Shown piece by piece: positions 57,435 through 64,000 of a stretch of 64,000 bases of DNA. The stretch comes from Thermus sp. CCB_US3_UF1 (lineage in GTDB: Bacteria > Deinococcota > Deinococci > Deinococcales > Thermaceae). The number at the start of each line of letters is the position of its first letter. Position 1 is the first letter of the stretch. Location: the NCBI RefSeq assembly GCF_000236585.1, contig NC_017278.1, positions 2,108,001 through 2,172,000 of the forward strand, given 5' to 3'. The notes under the pieces were generated by a model. The model saw only the letters and a program-made list of their open reading frames with translations, was not told where the DNA came from and did no database searches. The translations under genes and the position numbers were made by a program.

Positions 57435-59003
57435 CTAGATTAGTTCCAGGAAAGCTCCCACCAGCTCCGGGTCCAGGGCCTTGCCGGCCAGGGCCCGGAG
57501 CTCGGCCTTGGCCTCCTCCTCCGTCCAGGCCCGCTTGTAAGGGCGGGGAGAGATCAGGGCGTCGTAGACGTCCACCACGGCAAAGATGCGGGCCTCGAAG
57601 GGGATGGCCTCCCCCTTGAGCCCCCGGGGGTAGCCGGAACCGTCCCAGCGCTCATGATGGTACAGGACCACGTTCAGGGCGGTCTTGGGCAGGAAGGGGA
57701 GGCTTTTCAGGATCTCCAGGCCCACCTCGGGGTGGGTCCGCACCACCCGCCACTCGGCGGTGGAAAGGGAGGCGGGCTTGCGCAGGATCTCGTCGGGAAG
57801 GGCCAGCTTGCCCAGGTCGTGGAAGTAAGCTCCCAGGCGCAGGCCCTCGAGGTCAGGAAAGCCCACGCGCTCCCCCAGGCGCAAGGAGAGCTCCGCCACC
57901 CGCTCGGTATGCCCCTGGGTTTCCAGGTCCCGGTACTCCAACACCCGGGAAAGGGCCTTCAGGGCCGCTTCCCGGGTGGCCTTCAGGGTCCTCAGGTGGA
58001 AAAGGCGCTCCAAGGCCTCCTCCAGCCGCCGGGCCACCAGCTTGAGAAGGGCCTCGTCCTCCGGGCGGTAGGCCACCGCCTCCCCAAAGGAACCCAGGGC
58101 CAGGACCCCGTACCGCCGCCCCTCCGGCCGGAGAGGGACCAAGAGGGCCGAGCGGAGGCCCCTTTCCGCATAGGGCTTCAGGGCCCCGGGAAAGCGGGCG
58201 TAGTCTTCCACGTACACCGGCCCCTCCCAGAGCCGGGGATGGCCCAGAAGCCCCTCCCCAAAACGCACGGGGTGCTCCACGTAGAGCCGGGGAAACTCCG
58301 GCGGGTAGCGGCCGGAAAAAACCGCCGGTCGCACCGTACCCTCCTGGAAAAGGTACAGGGCCCCCCCGTGGTACGGGGTGAGGCGGAGGAGGGTTTCCAA
58401 GGCCTCCTGGGCCATGACCAGGGGGTCCCGGGCGGCCTCGAGGGAAAGGGAAAGCTGCAGCAGGGCCTGGGCCCGGGCAGCCTCGGCCTGGGCCCGGCCC
58501 AGGGCCTCAATCCGGTCCAGCACCACCCCCGCGGCCTCGGCCAGGGCCTGGATCCAGAAGCGCTCCTCGGGGAGGATCTCCCCCACCCCCCCGGCGGTAT
58601 CCATGGAAAGGACGCCGATGGGCTGCCCCGCGGCGTTGCGCAGGGGCACCCCCAGGTAGACCCCCGACTGGGGGTGTCCCGAGAGAAAGACCACCCGAGG
58701 GTCCTGGCGCACATCGGCCAGGTACACGGGCTCCCCCCCTTCCAGGACCGCCCAGGAAATCCCCCGGCCCCGGGGAAGCCGGAGGCCCACCTTGTCCCGG
58801 CTAAGCCCCGCGGCCGCCACCAGCTCCAGGGCGTCCTCCAGGGGGCGGTAGAGGAAGAGAAGGACGGAAACCGCCCGGGTGGAGGCCTTGGCGGCCTCCA
58901 CCACCGCCTGGTAGACGGCCTGGGGGCGTTCCAGGGGAGCCAGCAAGCGCCAGGCCTGGACCAGGGCCTGCAAGCGCCTTAGCTCCAAAACCTCGGGGGT
59001 CAT
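57435..59003 (-). CDS. GAF-GAF-HD-GYP signalling phosphodiesterase
   Basis: 522 residues. Two GAF sensor domains (~25-165 and ~190-330) are joined by a helix to an HD-GYP domain (~345-522) with HTERV, HDLGK, THPEVGLEIL, HHERWDGSGYP and a final DVYDAL. It should hydrolyse cyclic di-GMP, with GAF domains sensing a ligand or redox state. It converges on glmS with three bases between stop codons. Confidence 0.92.
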   Translation of the reverse strand: MTPEVLELRRLQALVQAWRLLAPLERPQAVYQAVVEAAKASTRAVSVLLFLYRPLEDALELVAAAGLSRDKVGLRLPRGRGISWAVLEGGEPVYLADVRQDPRVVFLSGHPQSGVYLGVPLRNAAGQPIGVLSMDTAGGVGEILPEERFWIQALAEAAGVVLDRIEALGRAQAEAARAQALLQLSLSLEAARDPLVMAQEALETLLRLTPYHGGALYLFQEGTVRPAVFSGRYPPEFPRLYVEHPVRFGEGLLGHPRLWEGPVYVEDYARFPGALKPYAERGLRSALLVPLRPEGRRYGVLALGSFGEAVAYRPEDEALLKLVARRLEEALERLFHLRTLKATREAALKALSRVLEYRDLETQGHTERVAELSLRLGERVGFPDLEGLRLGAYFHDLGKLALPDEILRKPASLSTAEWRVVRTHPEVGLEILKSLPFLPKTALNVVLYHHERWDGSGYPRGLKGEAIPFEARIFAVVDVYDALISPRPYKRAWTEEEAKAELRALAGKALDPELVGAFLELI

Positions 59004-59011
59004 GACGCTCC

Positions 59012-60226
59012 CTACTCTACCAGACGGGAAGGCGCAGAAAGGGGGTGGAGGCGCAAGCGGCCTTGGGCCTCAAAAGCCCGGCGCCAGGGAAAGCCCAGGC
59101 CCTCCAGGTCTACCCGATAGCCCTCCAGCGCCCAGTAGGGCCATAAGGCCACCACCCCCTGGGCCTCCTCCGGCAGGGGTTCGGCGAAGCGGGCCCGCAC
59201 GTGGGGCCGGCCCACCTCCCCCCACCAGTAGGCGAAGTAGGCCTCGGCCAGCCGCTCCAGACGGCCCTGGCTTTGGGAAAGGAAAAGCCCCCCTTGGGCC
59301 AGGGCGCTTCCCAGGTTGTTGGCCGGGGTGCCCCAGCTGGCGTAGGCCGCCAAGCGGCCATAAAGGCCGAGGTCCTGCAGGTAGGCCATGAGGCCCGGGT
59401 CCCCCCGGTTCACCCGGGCGAGGTCCGCCAGGGCCACGGGGAAGCGGGCCATGAGGCCCAGGAGTTCCCGGGCCGCCCCCCGGGGATCCTGGCCCCCATA
59501 GGCGTAAAGGACCAGGTCCGGTCCCTCGGCCAAGGCCACCTCCTGGGCCCCCGCGCTCCGGAGGAGGCCGGCCACGGTTTCCCGCAGGGGCAGGGCCTCG
59601 TAAGGGGTGACCCGCTCCGCCCCAACCCCCCTGTAGACCACCCCCACCCGTAGCCCGGGGCGGAGAGCCCGGAGGAGGAGGACCTGCCCCGCCTCGTCCG
59701 CCCCAGGGCGGCTCGGGTAGGGAAGTTCCCGGGCTTCCCGCGGGGCGGGGGAGTCCTTGAGGGCATCGTCCCAAACCGCCTCCAGGTACAACCCCTCCAG
59801 GAGGGCCCCAGGGGCCAGGCGGCGGAGCACCTCCAGGTTCCGCTCCCTCCGGCTGGCATCCCAACGGGGCACCACCCCGAAGAGGAAGACCTCCCCCCCA
59901 TGGCGCCCCCTCCAGGAAAGGAGGGGTTCCAGACGGGCCAGGGCCTCCTCGGGGTAAAGAGCCCGGTGGCGGCTTGGGAGGAGCCCGCCATAGGCGAGGG
60001 CGTCCAGGCTGGCCACCAGGCGCTCCCCCGGGGTGGCGAGGAGCCAGGCCCTAAGGAGGGCCTCGTCTGCCCCCTCCGGACCCCGGTAGGCCGCCCGTGG
60101 GGGGCAGAGGACCAGGCCCCAGGCGCAAGGGGCCCAGTTGGGCGGGCGGTCGTCCAGGGGAAGGTACAGGGTCTGGCCTAAGGCCAGGCCCAGGAGGAGG
60201 ACCAGGGCAGAAAGCCGGCTGGCCAC
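59012..60226 (-). CDS. DUF4127 family exported protein
   Basis: 404 residues with a signal peptide (LSALVLLLGLALGQ). Family pattern: YLPLDDRPPN near the N-terminus, SLDALAYGGLLPSR, FGVVPR, RPGADEAGQVLLLR, LAYGGQDP-like LYAYGGQDP and ASWGTPANNLGSALAQG. The family function is not known to me. It lies five bases after trxB and could be in its operon. Confidence 0.82.
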   Translation of the reverse strand: MASRLSALVLLLGLALGQTLYLPLDDRPPNWAPCAWGLVLCPPRAAYRGPEGADEALLRAWLLATPGERLVASLDALAYGGLLPSRHRALYPEEALARLEPLLSWRGRHGGEVFLFGVVPRWDASRRERNLEVLRRLAPGALLEGLYLEAVWDDALKDSPAPREARELPYPSRPGADEAGQVLLLRALRPGLRVGVVYRGVGAERVTPYEALPLRETVAGLLRSAGAQEVALAEGPDLVLYAYGGQDPRGAARELLGLMARFPVALADLARVNRGDPGLMAYLQDLGLYGRLAAYASWGTPANNLGSALAQGGLFLSQSQGRLERLAEAYFAYWWGEVGRPHVRARFAEPLPEEAQGVVALWPYWALEGYRVDLEGLGFPWRRAFEAQGRLRLHPLSAPSRLVE

Positions 60227-60231
60227 CGCGC

Positions 60232-61209
60232 TTAGGGCCGTACAGGTTCGCTGTGCTCCGCCAGGTACTTCTCCGCGGTCATGGCCGCCCGGGTACCGGC
60301 CCCCACACTGGTGGTCAGCTGGCGGTAGATGGGGTCGGCTACGTCCCCGGCGGCGAAGATGCCGGGAACCGAGGTGTAGACCTCGTCGCGCACGGCCACA
60401 TACCCATCCGGCCTGAGCTCCACCACCCCCTTGAGGAAGGCGGTGTTGGGCTCGTGGCCGATGAAGACGAAGACCCCGTCCGTGGGGTAGACGTACTCCT
60501 CCCCCGTTTTCAGGTTCTTGAGCCGGACCCCGGTCACGCTCTCCTCCCCCAGGACCTCGGTCACCACGTGGGAGAAGAGAAAGTGCATCTTGGGGTTCTG
60601 GAAGGCCCGGGCCTGGGCCACCTTGTTGGCCCTGAGCTCGTCCCGGCGGTGGACCAGGGTCACCTTACGGGCAAACTTGGTGAGGAAAAGCCCCTCCTCC
60701 ACCGCGGCATCCCCCCCGCCCACCACCACCACCTCCTTATCCCGGTAGAAGAAGCCGTCGCAGGTGGCGCAGGTGGAAACCCCCCGGCCATAAAACCGCT
60801 CCTCCCCCGGAACCCCTAGCTTCCTGGGGTTGGCCCCGGTGGCGATGATGACCGCCCGGGCCAGATAGGTGCGCTCAAAGCCCCGCACCAGGAAACCGTT
60901 TTCCCCGGGCTCTATCCCCAACACCTCGTCCATGACGATCCGGGCCCCGAACTTCTCCGCCTGCTGGACCATGCGCCCTGCCAGCTCCGGGCCAGAGATG
61001 CCTTCGGGGAAACCGGGGTAGTTCTCCACCTCGTCGGTCTGGGCGATCTGGCCCCCGGGCAGGCCCTTTTCCAGGATCACGGTCTTGAGCTGGGCCCGGC
61101 CCGCGTAGATGCCAGCGGTGAGCCCGGCGGGGCCACCGCCGATGATGACCACGTCGTAGCGCTCTTCCTTGGCGCCGCTTCCCGCAAGCCCGGTGAGGGT
61201 GAACTCCAT
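60232..61209 (-). CDS. trxB: Thioredoxin reductase
   Basis: 325 residues. FAD-binding GGGPAG (24-29), redox CATC (C147, C150), NADPH-binding [10 protein letters not shown], and a C-terminal [18 protein letters not shown]. It reduces thioredoxin using NADPH. The N-terminus has about 17 extra residues before the Rossmann strand. GGAAGGAGG precedes ATG. A symmetrical element overlaps the promoter. Confidence 0.95.
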   Translation of the reverse strand: MEFTLTGLAGSGAKEERYDVVIIGGGPAGLTAGIYAGRAQLKTVILEKGLPGGQIAQTDEVENYPGFPEGISGPELAGRMVQQAEKFGARIVMDEVLGIEPGENGFLVRGFERTYLARAVIIATGANPRKLGVPGEERFYGRGVSTCATCDGFFYRDKEVVVVGGGDAAVEEGLFLTKFARKVTLVHRRDELRANKVAQARAFQNPKMHFLFSHVVTEVLGEESVTGVRLKNLKTGEEYVYPTDGVFVFIGHEPNTAFLKGVVELRPDGYVAVRDEVYTSVPGIFAAGDVADPIYRQLTTSVGAGTRAAMTAEKYLAEHSEPVRP

Positions 61210-61230
61210 CTTGGCCTCCTTCCTTTAGGC

Positions 61231-61258
61231 TACACCCCCTATACCTACCGGGGGTATA
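61231..61258 (-). promoter_or_regulatory. Inverted repeat over the trxB promoter
   Basis: TACACCCCC (61231-61239) and GGGGGTATA (61250-61258) form a 9-base inverted repeat with one mismatch and a 10-base spacer. The spacer holds the likely -10 (TAGGTA or TATAGG on the minus strand). C/G-tract dyads with TA edges resemble operators of CsoR-family repressors. The regulator is unproven. Confidence 0.45.
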
Positions 61259-61324
61259 TGGCCCACCCAGTCTGGGCAAGGCCGCCGCCCCTTGTCAAGG
61301 GGCAAAAGCAATCCGAGCCGCTCC

Positions 61325-61400
61325 TGGTGACCCCAGGGGGATTCGAACCCCCGTCTCGGCCTTGAGAGGGCCGTGTCCTAGGCCTCTAGACGATGGGGCC
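61325..61400 (-). tRNA. tRNA-Glu (anticodon CTC)
   Basis: Acceptor GGCCCCA/TGGGGTC, discriminator A, encoded CCA, anticodon loop CTCTCAA. Last gene of a Gln-Glu-Glu minus-strand cluster; identical acceptor and T arms to its neighbour. Confidence 0.95.
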
Positions 61401-61421
61401 ATGCGCGGCTCGGACTGCTTC

Positions 61422-61496
61422 TGGTGACCCCAGGGGGATTCGAACCCCCGCCGCCGCCTTGAAAGGGCGGTGACCTAACCACTAGTCGATGGGGCC
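61422..61496 (-). tRNA. tRNA-Glu (anticodon TTC)
   Basis: Acceptor GGCCCCA/TGGGGTC, discriminator A, encoded CCA, anticodon loop CTTTCAA. Middle gene of the cluster; a recent duplicate of the CTC isoacceptor judging by the shared arms. Confidence 0.95.
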
Positions 61497-61502
61497 AAAG
61501 TT

Positions 61503-61576
61503 TGGCTGGGGTGCGTGGACTCGAACCACGACCGGCGGATCCAGAGTCCGCTGTCCTGCCGTTAGACGACACCCCA
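61503..61576 (-). tRNA. tRNA-Gln (anticodon CTG)
   Basis: Acceptor TGGGGTG/CACCCCA, discriminator G, encoded CCA, anticodon loop CTCTGGA. It begins with T, as usual for tRNA-Gln. First gene of the cluster, six bases from tRNA-Glu(TTC). Confidence 0.95.
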
Positions 61577-61608
61577 GCGGCGGGTGCCCGATCCCTCGGG
61601 CAGAGGTT

Positions 61609-61637
61609 ATGGTACACTCTGAGGGGCAGATTGGCAA
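61609..61637 (-). promoter_or_regulatory. Promoter of the Gln-Glu-Glu tRNA cluster
   Basis: Minus strand TTGCCA (61632-61637), 17-base spacer, TACCAT (61609-61614). The plus strand of the same region holds TACACT (61613-61618), a candidate -10 for the divergent gene at 61654. Confidence 0.65.
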
Positions 61638-61653
61638 GCCCCTCGGGTGTCCT

Positions 61654-62262
61654 ATGGAGGAAAGCCTTTTGCAAATCCTAAGCCGCTATATCTCCCCCCG
61701 GGCGGCGGAAAATCTGGTGCGCCGGGCCGTGGCCCAGCATCCCCCCGCCACCCCGGCGGACTGGGTGCGGCTTTTGGAAGGGGTGCTTTGGCCGGAGCTC
61801 AGGAACCTCCTTCCCTTCCGGGAGATGCCCCCTGAGCTGAAGGCCTGGGCCCGGGAGCTCAAGAACCTGGCGGCCTCGAGGGCCCTAGAGGAAGTGGCGG
61901 AAGAGGAGGAAGAGGAAGCGGGGGACCTCCTCCAGGAGGCCGTGGACCTGGAAGACCCCTCAGCCCGGCAGGCCCTGGCCCGGCGGCTGGCCCGGCTGGA
62001 AGGGGTGGTGGGGGTGGTGGTGGCGGGGCGAAGCGGCAAGGAGGAGCTCTTCGCCGGGGAAGCGGTTTCCCTGGATTTGGCCCATCTCCTTTTGGGCCGC
62101 CAGGGTTATGGGGCCTTCTATGCGGTCATGGAGAACACCGTGGTGGTCCTGAGGGCCTTGGGCCAGGGCCATGTGGGACTTCTGGCCCGCAAGGAAAGCA
62201 ACATTGGCCGCCTGCTCCACGGGCTTAGGCGGCTTGCCCCCAGTGCGGAGGTCAACGGATGA
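61654..62262 (+). CDS. Hypothetical protein with Roadblock/LC7-like C-terminus
   Basis: 202 residues. N-terminal helical part (SRYISPRAAENLVRRAVAQH, LLEGVLWPELRNLLPF), then an acidic run near 80-95, then a C-terminal alpha/beta segment (~120-200: LEGVVGVVVAGRSGKEELFAG, VMENTVVVLRALGQGHVGLL, NIGRLLHGLRRL). The latter follows the layout of Roadblock/LC7 domains, known in bacteria as partners of small GTPases. No GTPase gene is adjacent. Its stop overlaps the next start (ATGA). Confidence 0.6.
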   Translation: MEESLLQILSRYISPRAAENLVRRAVAQHPPATPADWVRLLEGVLWPELRNLLPFREMPPELKAWARELKNLAASRALEEVAEEEEEEAGDLLQEAVDLEDPSARQALARRLARLEGVVGVVVAGRSGKEELFAGEAVSLDLAHLLLGRQGYGAFYAVMENTVVVLRALGQGHVGLLARKESNIGRLLHGLRRLAPSAEVNG

Positions 62263-63950
62263 AGCGGAGCCTGTTCCTGCTCTTGTTCGGGCTTTGGACC
62301 TTGGCCGCCGGGCTTCCCCAGGCCTACGACCGCTTGGCGGAAGCCTTAGCCCAGGTGCGCCTGGGCAACCCCACCCAGGCCCTGGCCGCCTTGGACCGGG
62401 CCCAGGGGATCCTCCGCCAGGAAGCGGAAGGCCTGCCCCCGGTCTTGCGGGATGCCGCCCTGGCCAACCTCCAGGAGGCCCGGCAGGCCGTCCTACGCCG
62501 AAGCCAAGTGGACCTCGAGGCCCGCCTCCTCCTGGTGCGCCACCTGGTGGGAAAAGCCCTTTATGACGGCTTCTTCCAGGCCCCACCCCAGGAAAAGCCT
62601 CCCTACCTGACCCGCCTGGCCCGGGCCACCGGCCTGCCCGCCGCCTTGGTCCAGGGGATGGGTAACCTTTCCCCCGAGGAAGCCCGGCGCAGGCTGGAGG
62701 GCCACTACCTCCAGGGCATGGCCGAGGACCTGGCCCGGGCCCTGGACGCCACCTCCCGCCCCCAAGCCTACCTGGCCCTGGCCCGGGCCTACGCCCGGTA
62801 CCTGGTGATCCAGGACAGCCCCCAGAGCACCCTCAAGGCCCAGGACTTCGTCCAAACCTTGGCCAAGGTTTCGGGTGGGGAGGCCTTCCGACCCGAGGTA
62901 GGGGAGCTGCAAAAGAAGGTGGCCGCTTGGCGGCAGGCCCTTGTCCGCCAGACCCCCCCTGTTTCCGCCGCTCCCGCCTCCCCTACCCCCACCCCCTCCG
63001 CGTCCAACCCCACTCCGGCCTCCCCGTCCCCCAGCAGCCCCCCTGCCCCTACGCCGAGCCCCAGCCAGGTCCGGTTGGCGGAAAGCCTATTGCCTCAGGA
63101 AATCCGTGAGGAAACCAGCCTGTTGCGGCTGGACCCGGAGATCGCCACCAAGGTGGGGGAAGCCCTTCAGCGGCTGGCCATCCCCAGCCTGGTGAACTGG
63201 CTGGACCTCCTGGACGAGGTGCGGAGCAGCCTGGCCCAGGCGCAGCTCTACACCGAAACCGGCCAGTACCAGCGGGCCCGGGCCCAGCTGGCCTACGCCT
63301 ATAGCCGCTTCCGCCTCAAGGTTTATCCCGTGGTGGGGGCCTACGCTCCCGAGCTGGCGGAGCGCACGGACCGGCTCTTCCTCCGCATGCAAGAAGCCGT
63401 AGGGTTGCGCACCGTGGACTTCGCGGTTTTGTTGGGAGAAATCCAGGAAATAGAGGAACGCCTCCTAGGGGGGTCCCTGGGCTTCTGGCACGCCCTGCAG
63501 GTGCAGATTCAGCTGTTTCTTTTGGGCATCCCCCGGGCGGTGTTTTTCCTCTTGGCCGCAGCCCTGGCCTTCTTCCCCCTCTACCTGATCCGCCTGACCT
63601 TCGGCGGGCGCAACGTGTACTGGAACCTCCTGGGCCTGGCCTTCCTCTTCCTGGTCCTCCCCATCATGACCGAAGGGCTCTCCTACATGGGTTCCATCCT
63701 AGCTGAATATGGCGGCCTACCCATCCTAGGCCTTTTGGCCAACCTCTCCATTGCCCAAGCCCTGGTGGCCTACCTGGCCTGGGGGCTTTCCGCCTTCCTG
63801 GTGGTGGCCTTCGCCGGGGCAGGCCTTAGGGGCATCGCCGCCCAGTTCGGCCTCCTCAAGGAGCGGGGTGCGGAGGTGGCCGCCAGCGAGGAGCGGCCCG
63901 CCACCACCCTCACCAGCGAAACCATCGTGGAGTGGGACGAGGAGTTTTAG
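62259..63950 (+). CDS. Hypothetical exported membrane protein
   Basis: 563 residues. Signal peptide or first helix (1-18), a long helical extracytoplasmic region with repeat-like ALAQVRLGNPTQALAALDRAQ, a Pro/Ser/Thr linker (~233-269), a second helical domain (~270-415) and three to four membrane helices (~420-525) before a short acidic tail. I do not recognise the family. It is translationally coupled to the Roadblock-like protein, which suggests that the two act together at the membrane. Confidence 0.65.
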   Translation: MKRSLFLLLFGLWTLAAGLPQAYDRLAEALAQVRLGNPTQALAALDRAQGILRQEAEGLPPVLRDAALANLQEARQAVLRRSQVDLEARLLLVRHLVGKALYDGFFQAPPQEKPPYLTRLARATGLPAALVQGMGNLSPEEARRRLEGHYLQGMAEDLARALDATSRPQAYLALARAYARYLVIQDSPQSTLKAQDFVQTLAKVSGGEAFRPEVGELQKKVAAWRQALVRQTPPVSAAPASPTPTPSASNPTPASPSPSSPPAPTPSPSQVRLAESLLPQEIREETSLLRLDPEIATKVGEALQRLAIPSLVNWLDLLDEVRSSLAQAQLYTETGQYQRARAQLAYAYSRFRLKVYPVVGAYAPELAERTDRLFLRMQEAVGLRTVDFAVLLGEIQEIEERLLGGSLGFWHALQVQIQLFLLGIPRAVFFLLAAALAFFPLYLIRLTFGGRNVYWNLLGLAFLFLVLPIMTEGLSYMGSILAEYGGLPILGLLANLSIAQALVAYLAWGLSAFLVVAFAGAGLRGIAAQFGLLKERGAEVAASEERPATTLTSETIVEWDEEF

Positions 63951-64000
63951 GGCCTCACCCAAGACGCGTCCCCGGAACCACCCCGTACCCCCGGGCCCAG

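Overview
The window looks like part of a Thermus chromosome, from a species close to but not identical with T. thermophilus. The evidence is very high G+C with strongly G/C-biased third codon positions, and many proteins that closely resemble T. thermophilus proteins I know (beta-CASP RNase, UvrB, the Ap6A hydrolase Ndx1, tri-domain PilF, an SLH-type S-layer porin). It also has the Thermus ribosomal arrangement: a 23S-5S-tRNA-Gly operon with no linked 16S gene. I cannot name the species.

Layout. Positions 1-330 hold a minus-strand tRNA cluster (Thr-Tyr-Gly). Positions 339-8200 are dispersed housekeeping genes: beta-CASP RNase, metF, a nicotinamidase-like hydrolase, two relic-like small genes, histidinol phosphatase, a molybdopterin oxidoreductase, DUF190/CrcB, ribH, DUF4395 and pgeF. 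Positions 8221-15528 form one co-directional run: yqeG-pilF-pilT-gatB-purM-phosphatase, which combines type IV pilus motors with tRNA and purine genes. Positions 15521-18887 are the minus-strand 23S-5S-tRNA-Gly operon with its promoter, processing stem and terminator. Positions 18902-26674 hold an AmrS/Memo pair, a minus-strand stress/HAD/LOG operon with one frameshifted gene, and a plus-strand rlmB-lysK-like-DUF2007-ROK-DUF2905 run.

Positions 26510-36624 are the most unusual part. A divergent SARP-like regulator faces a five-gene surface operon. The operon encodes a major secreted subunit, a PapD-like periplasmic chaperone, a small secreted subunit, a 1,036-residue usher-like outer-membrane barrel and two lipoproteins. 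A complete 1,179-bp IS4-family element sits inside the signal-peptide codons of the first gene. Removing the element and one 9-bp target duplication restores a perfect signal peptide and reading frame. Phased repeats of a GNAACGC-type heptamer lie at the regulator start and, with 11-bp spacing, just upstream of a candidate -10 box for the operon. This is the organisation expected for SARP control.

Positions 36623-46265 hold folE, a gamma-carbonic-anhydrase-like protein, ndx1, DUF1028, typA, a 26-codon small gene, a degenerate GGDEF membrane protein, rarA, two paralogous outer-membrane lipoproteins, an orphan sugar ABC permease and a CoA-transferase. Positions 46289-48126 hold the SRP RNA, with two perfect tandem DnaA boxes just downstream, and an ABC-2 exporter. 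Positions 48123-63950 hold an M29 aminopeptidase, an E3-binding-domain protein without lipoyl domain, uvrB, the S-layer protein gene with a structured leader, a glmS ribozyme plus glmS, a GAF-HD-GYP protein, DUF4127, trxB, a second tRNA cluster (Gln-Glu-Glu) and an unrecognised two-gene membrane operon.

Many genes start without a Shine-Dalgarno site, with a -10-like box exactly six bases before the start codon. I read these as leaderless mRNAs, which are common in Deinococcus-Thermus. I used this pattern, or a clear Shine-Dalgarno site, to choose starts. All function calls come from reading motifs by eye; no database search was run.
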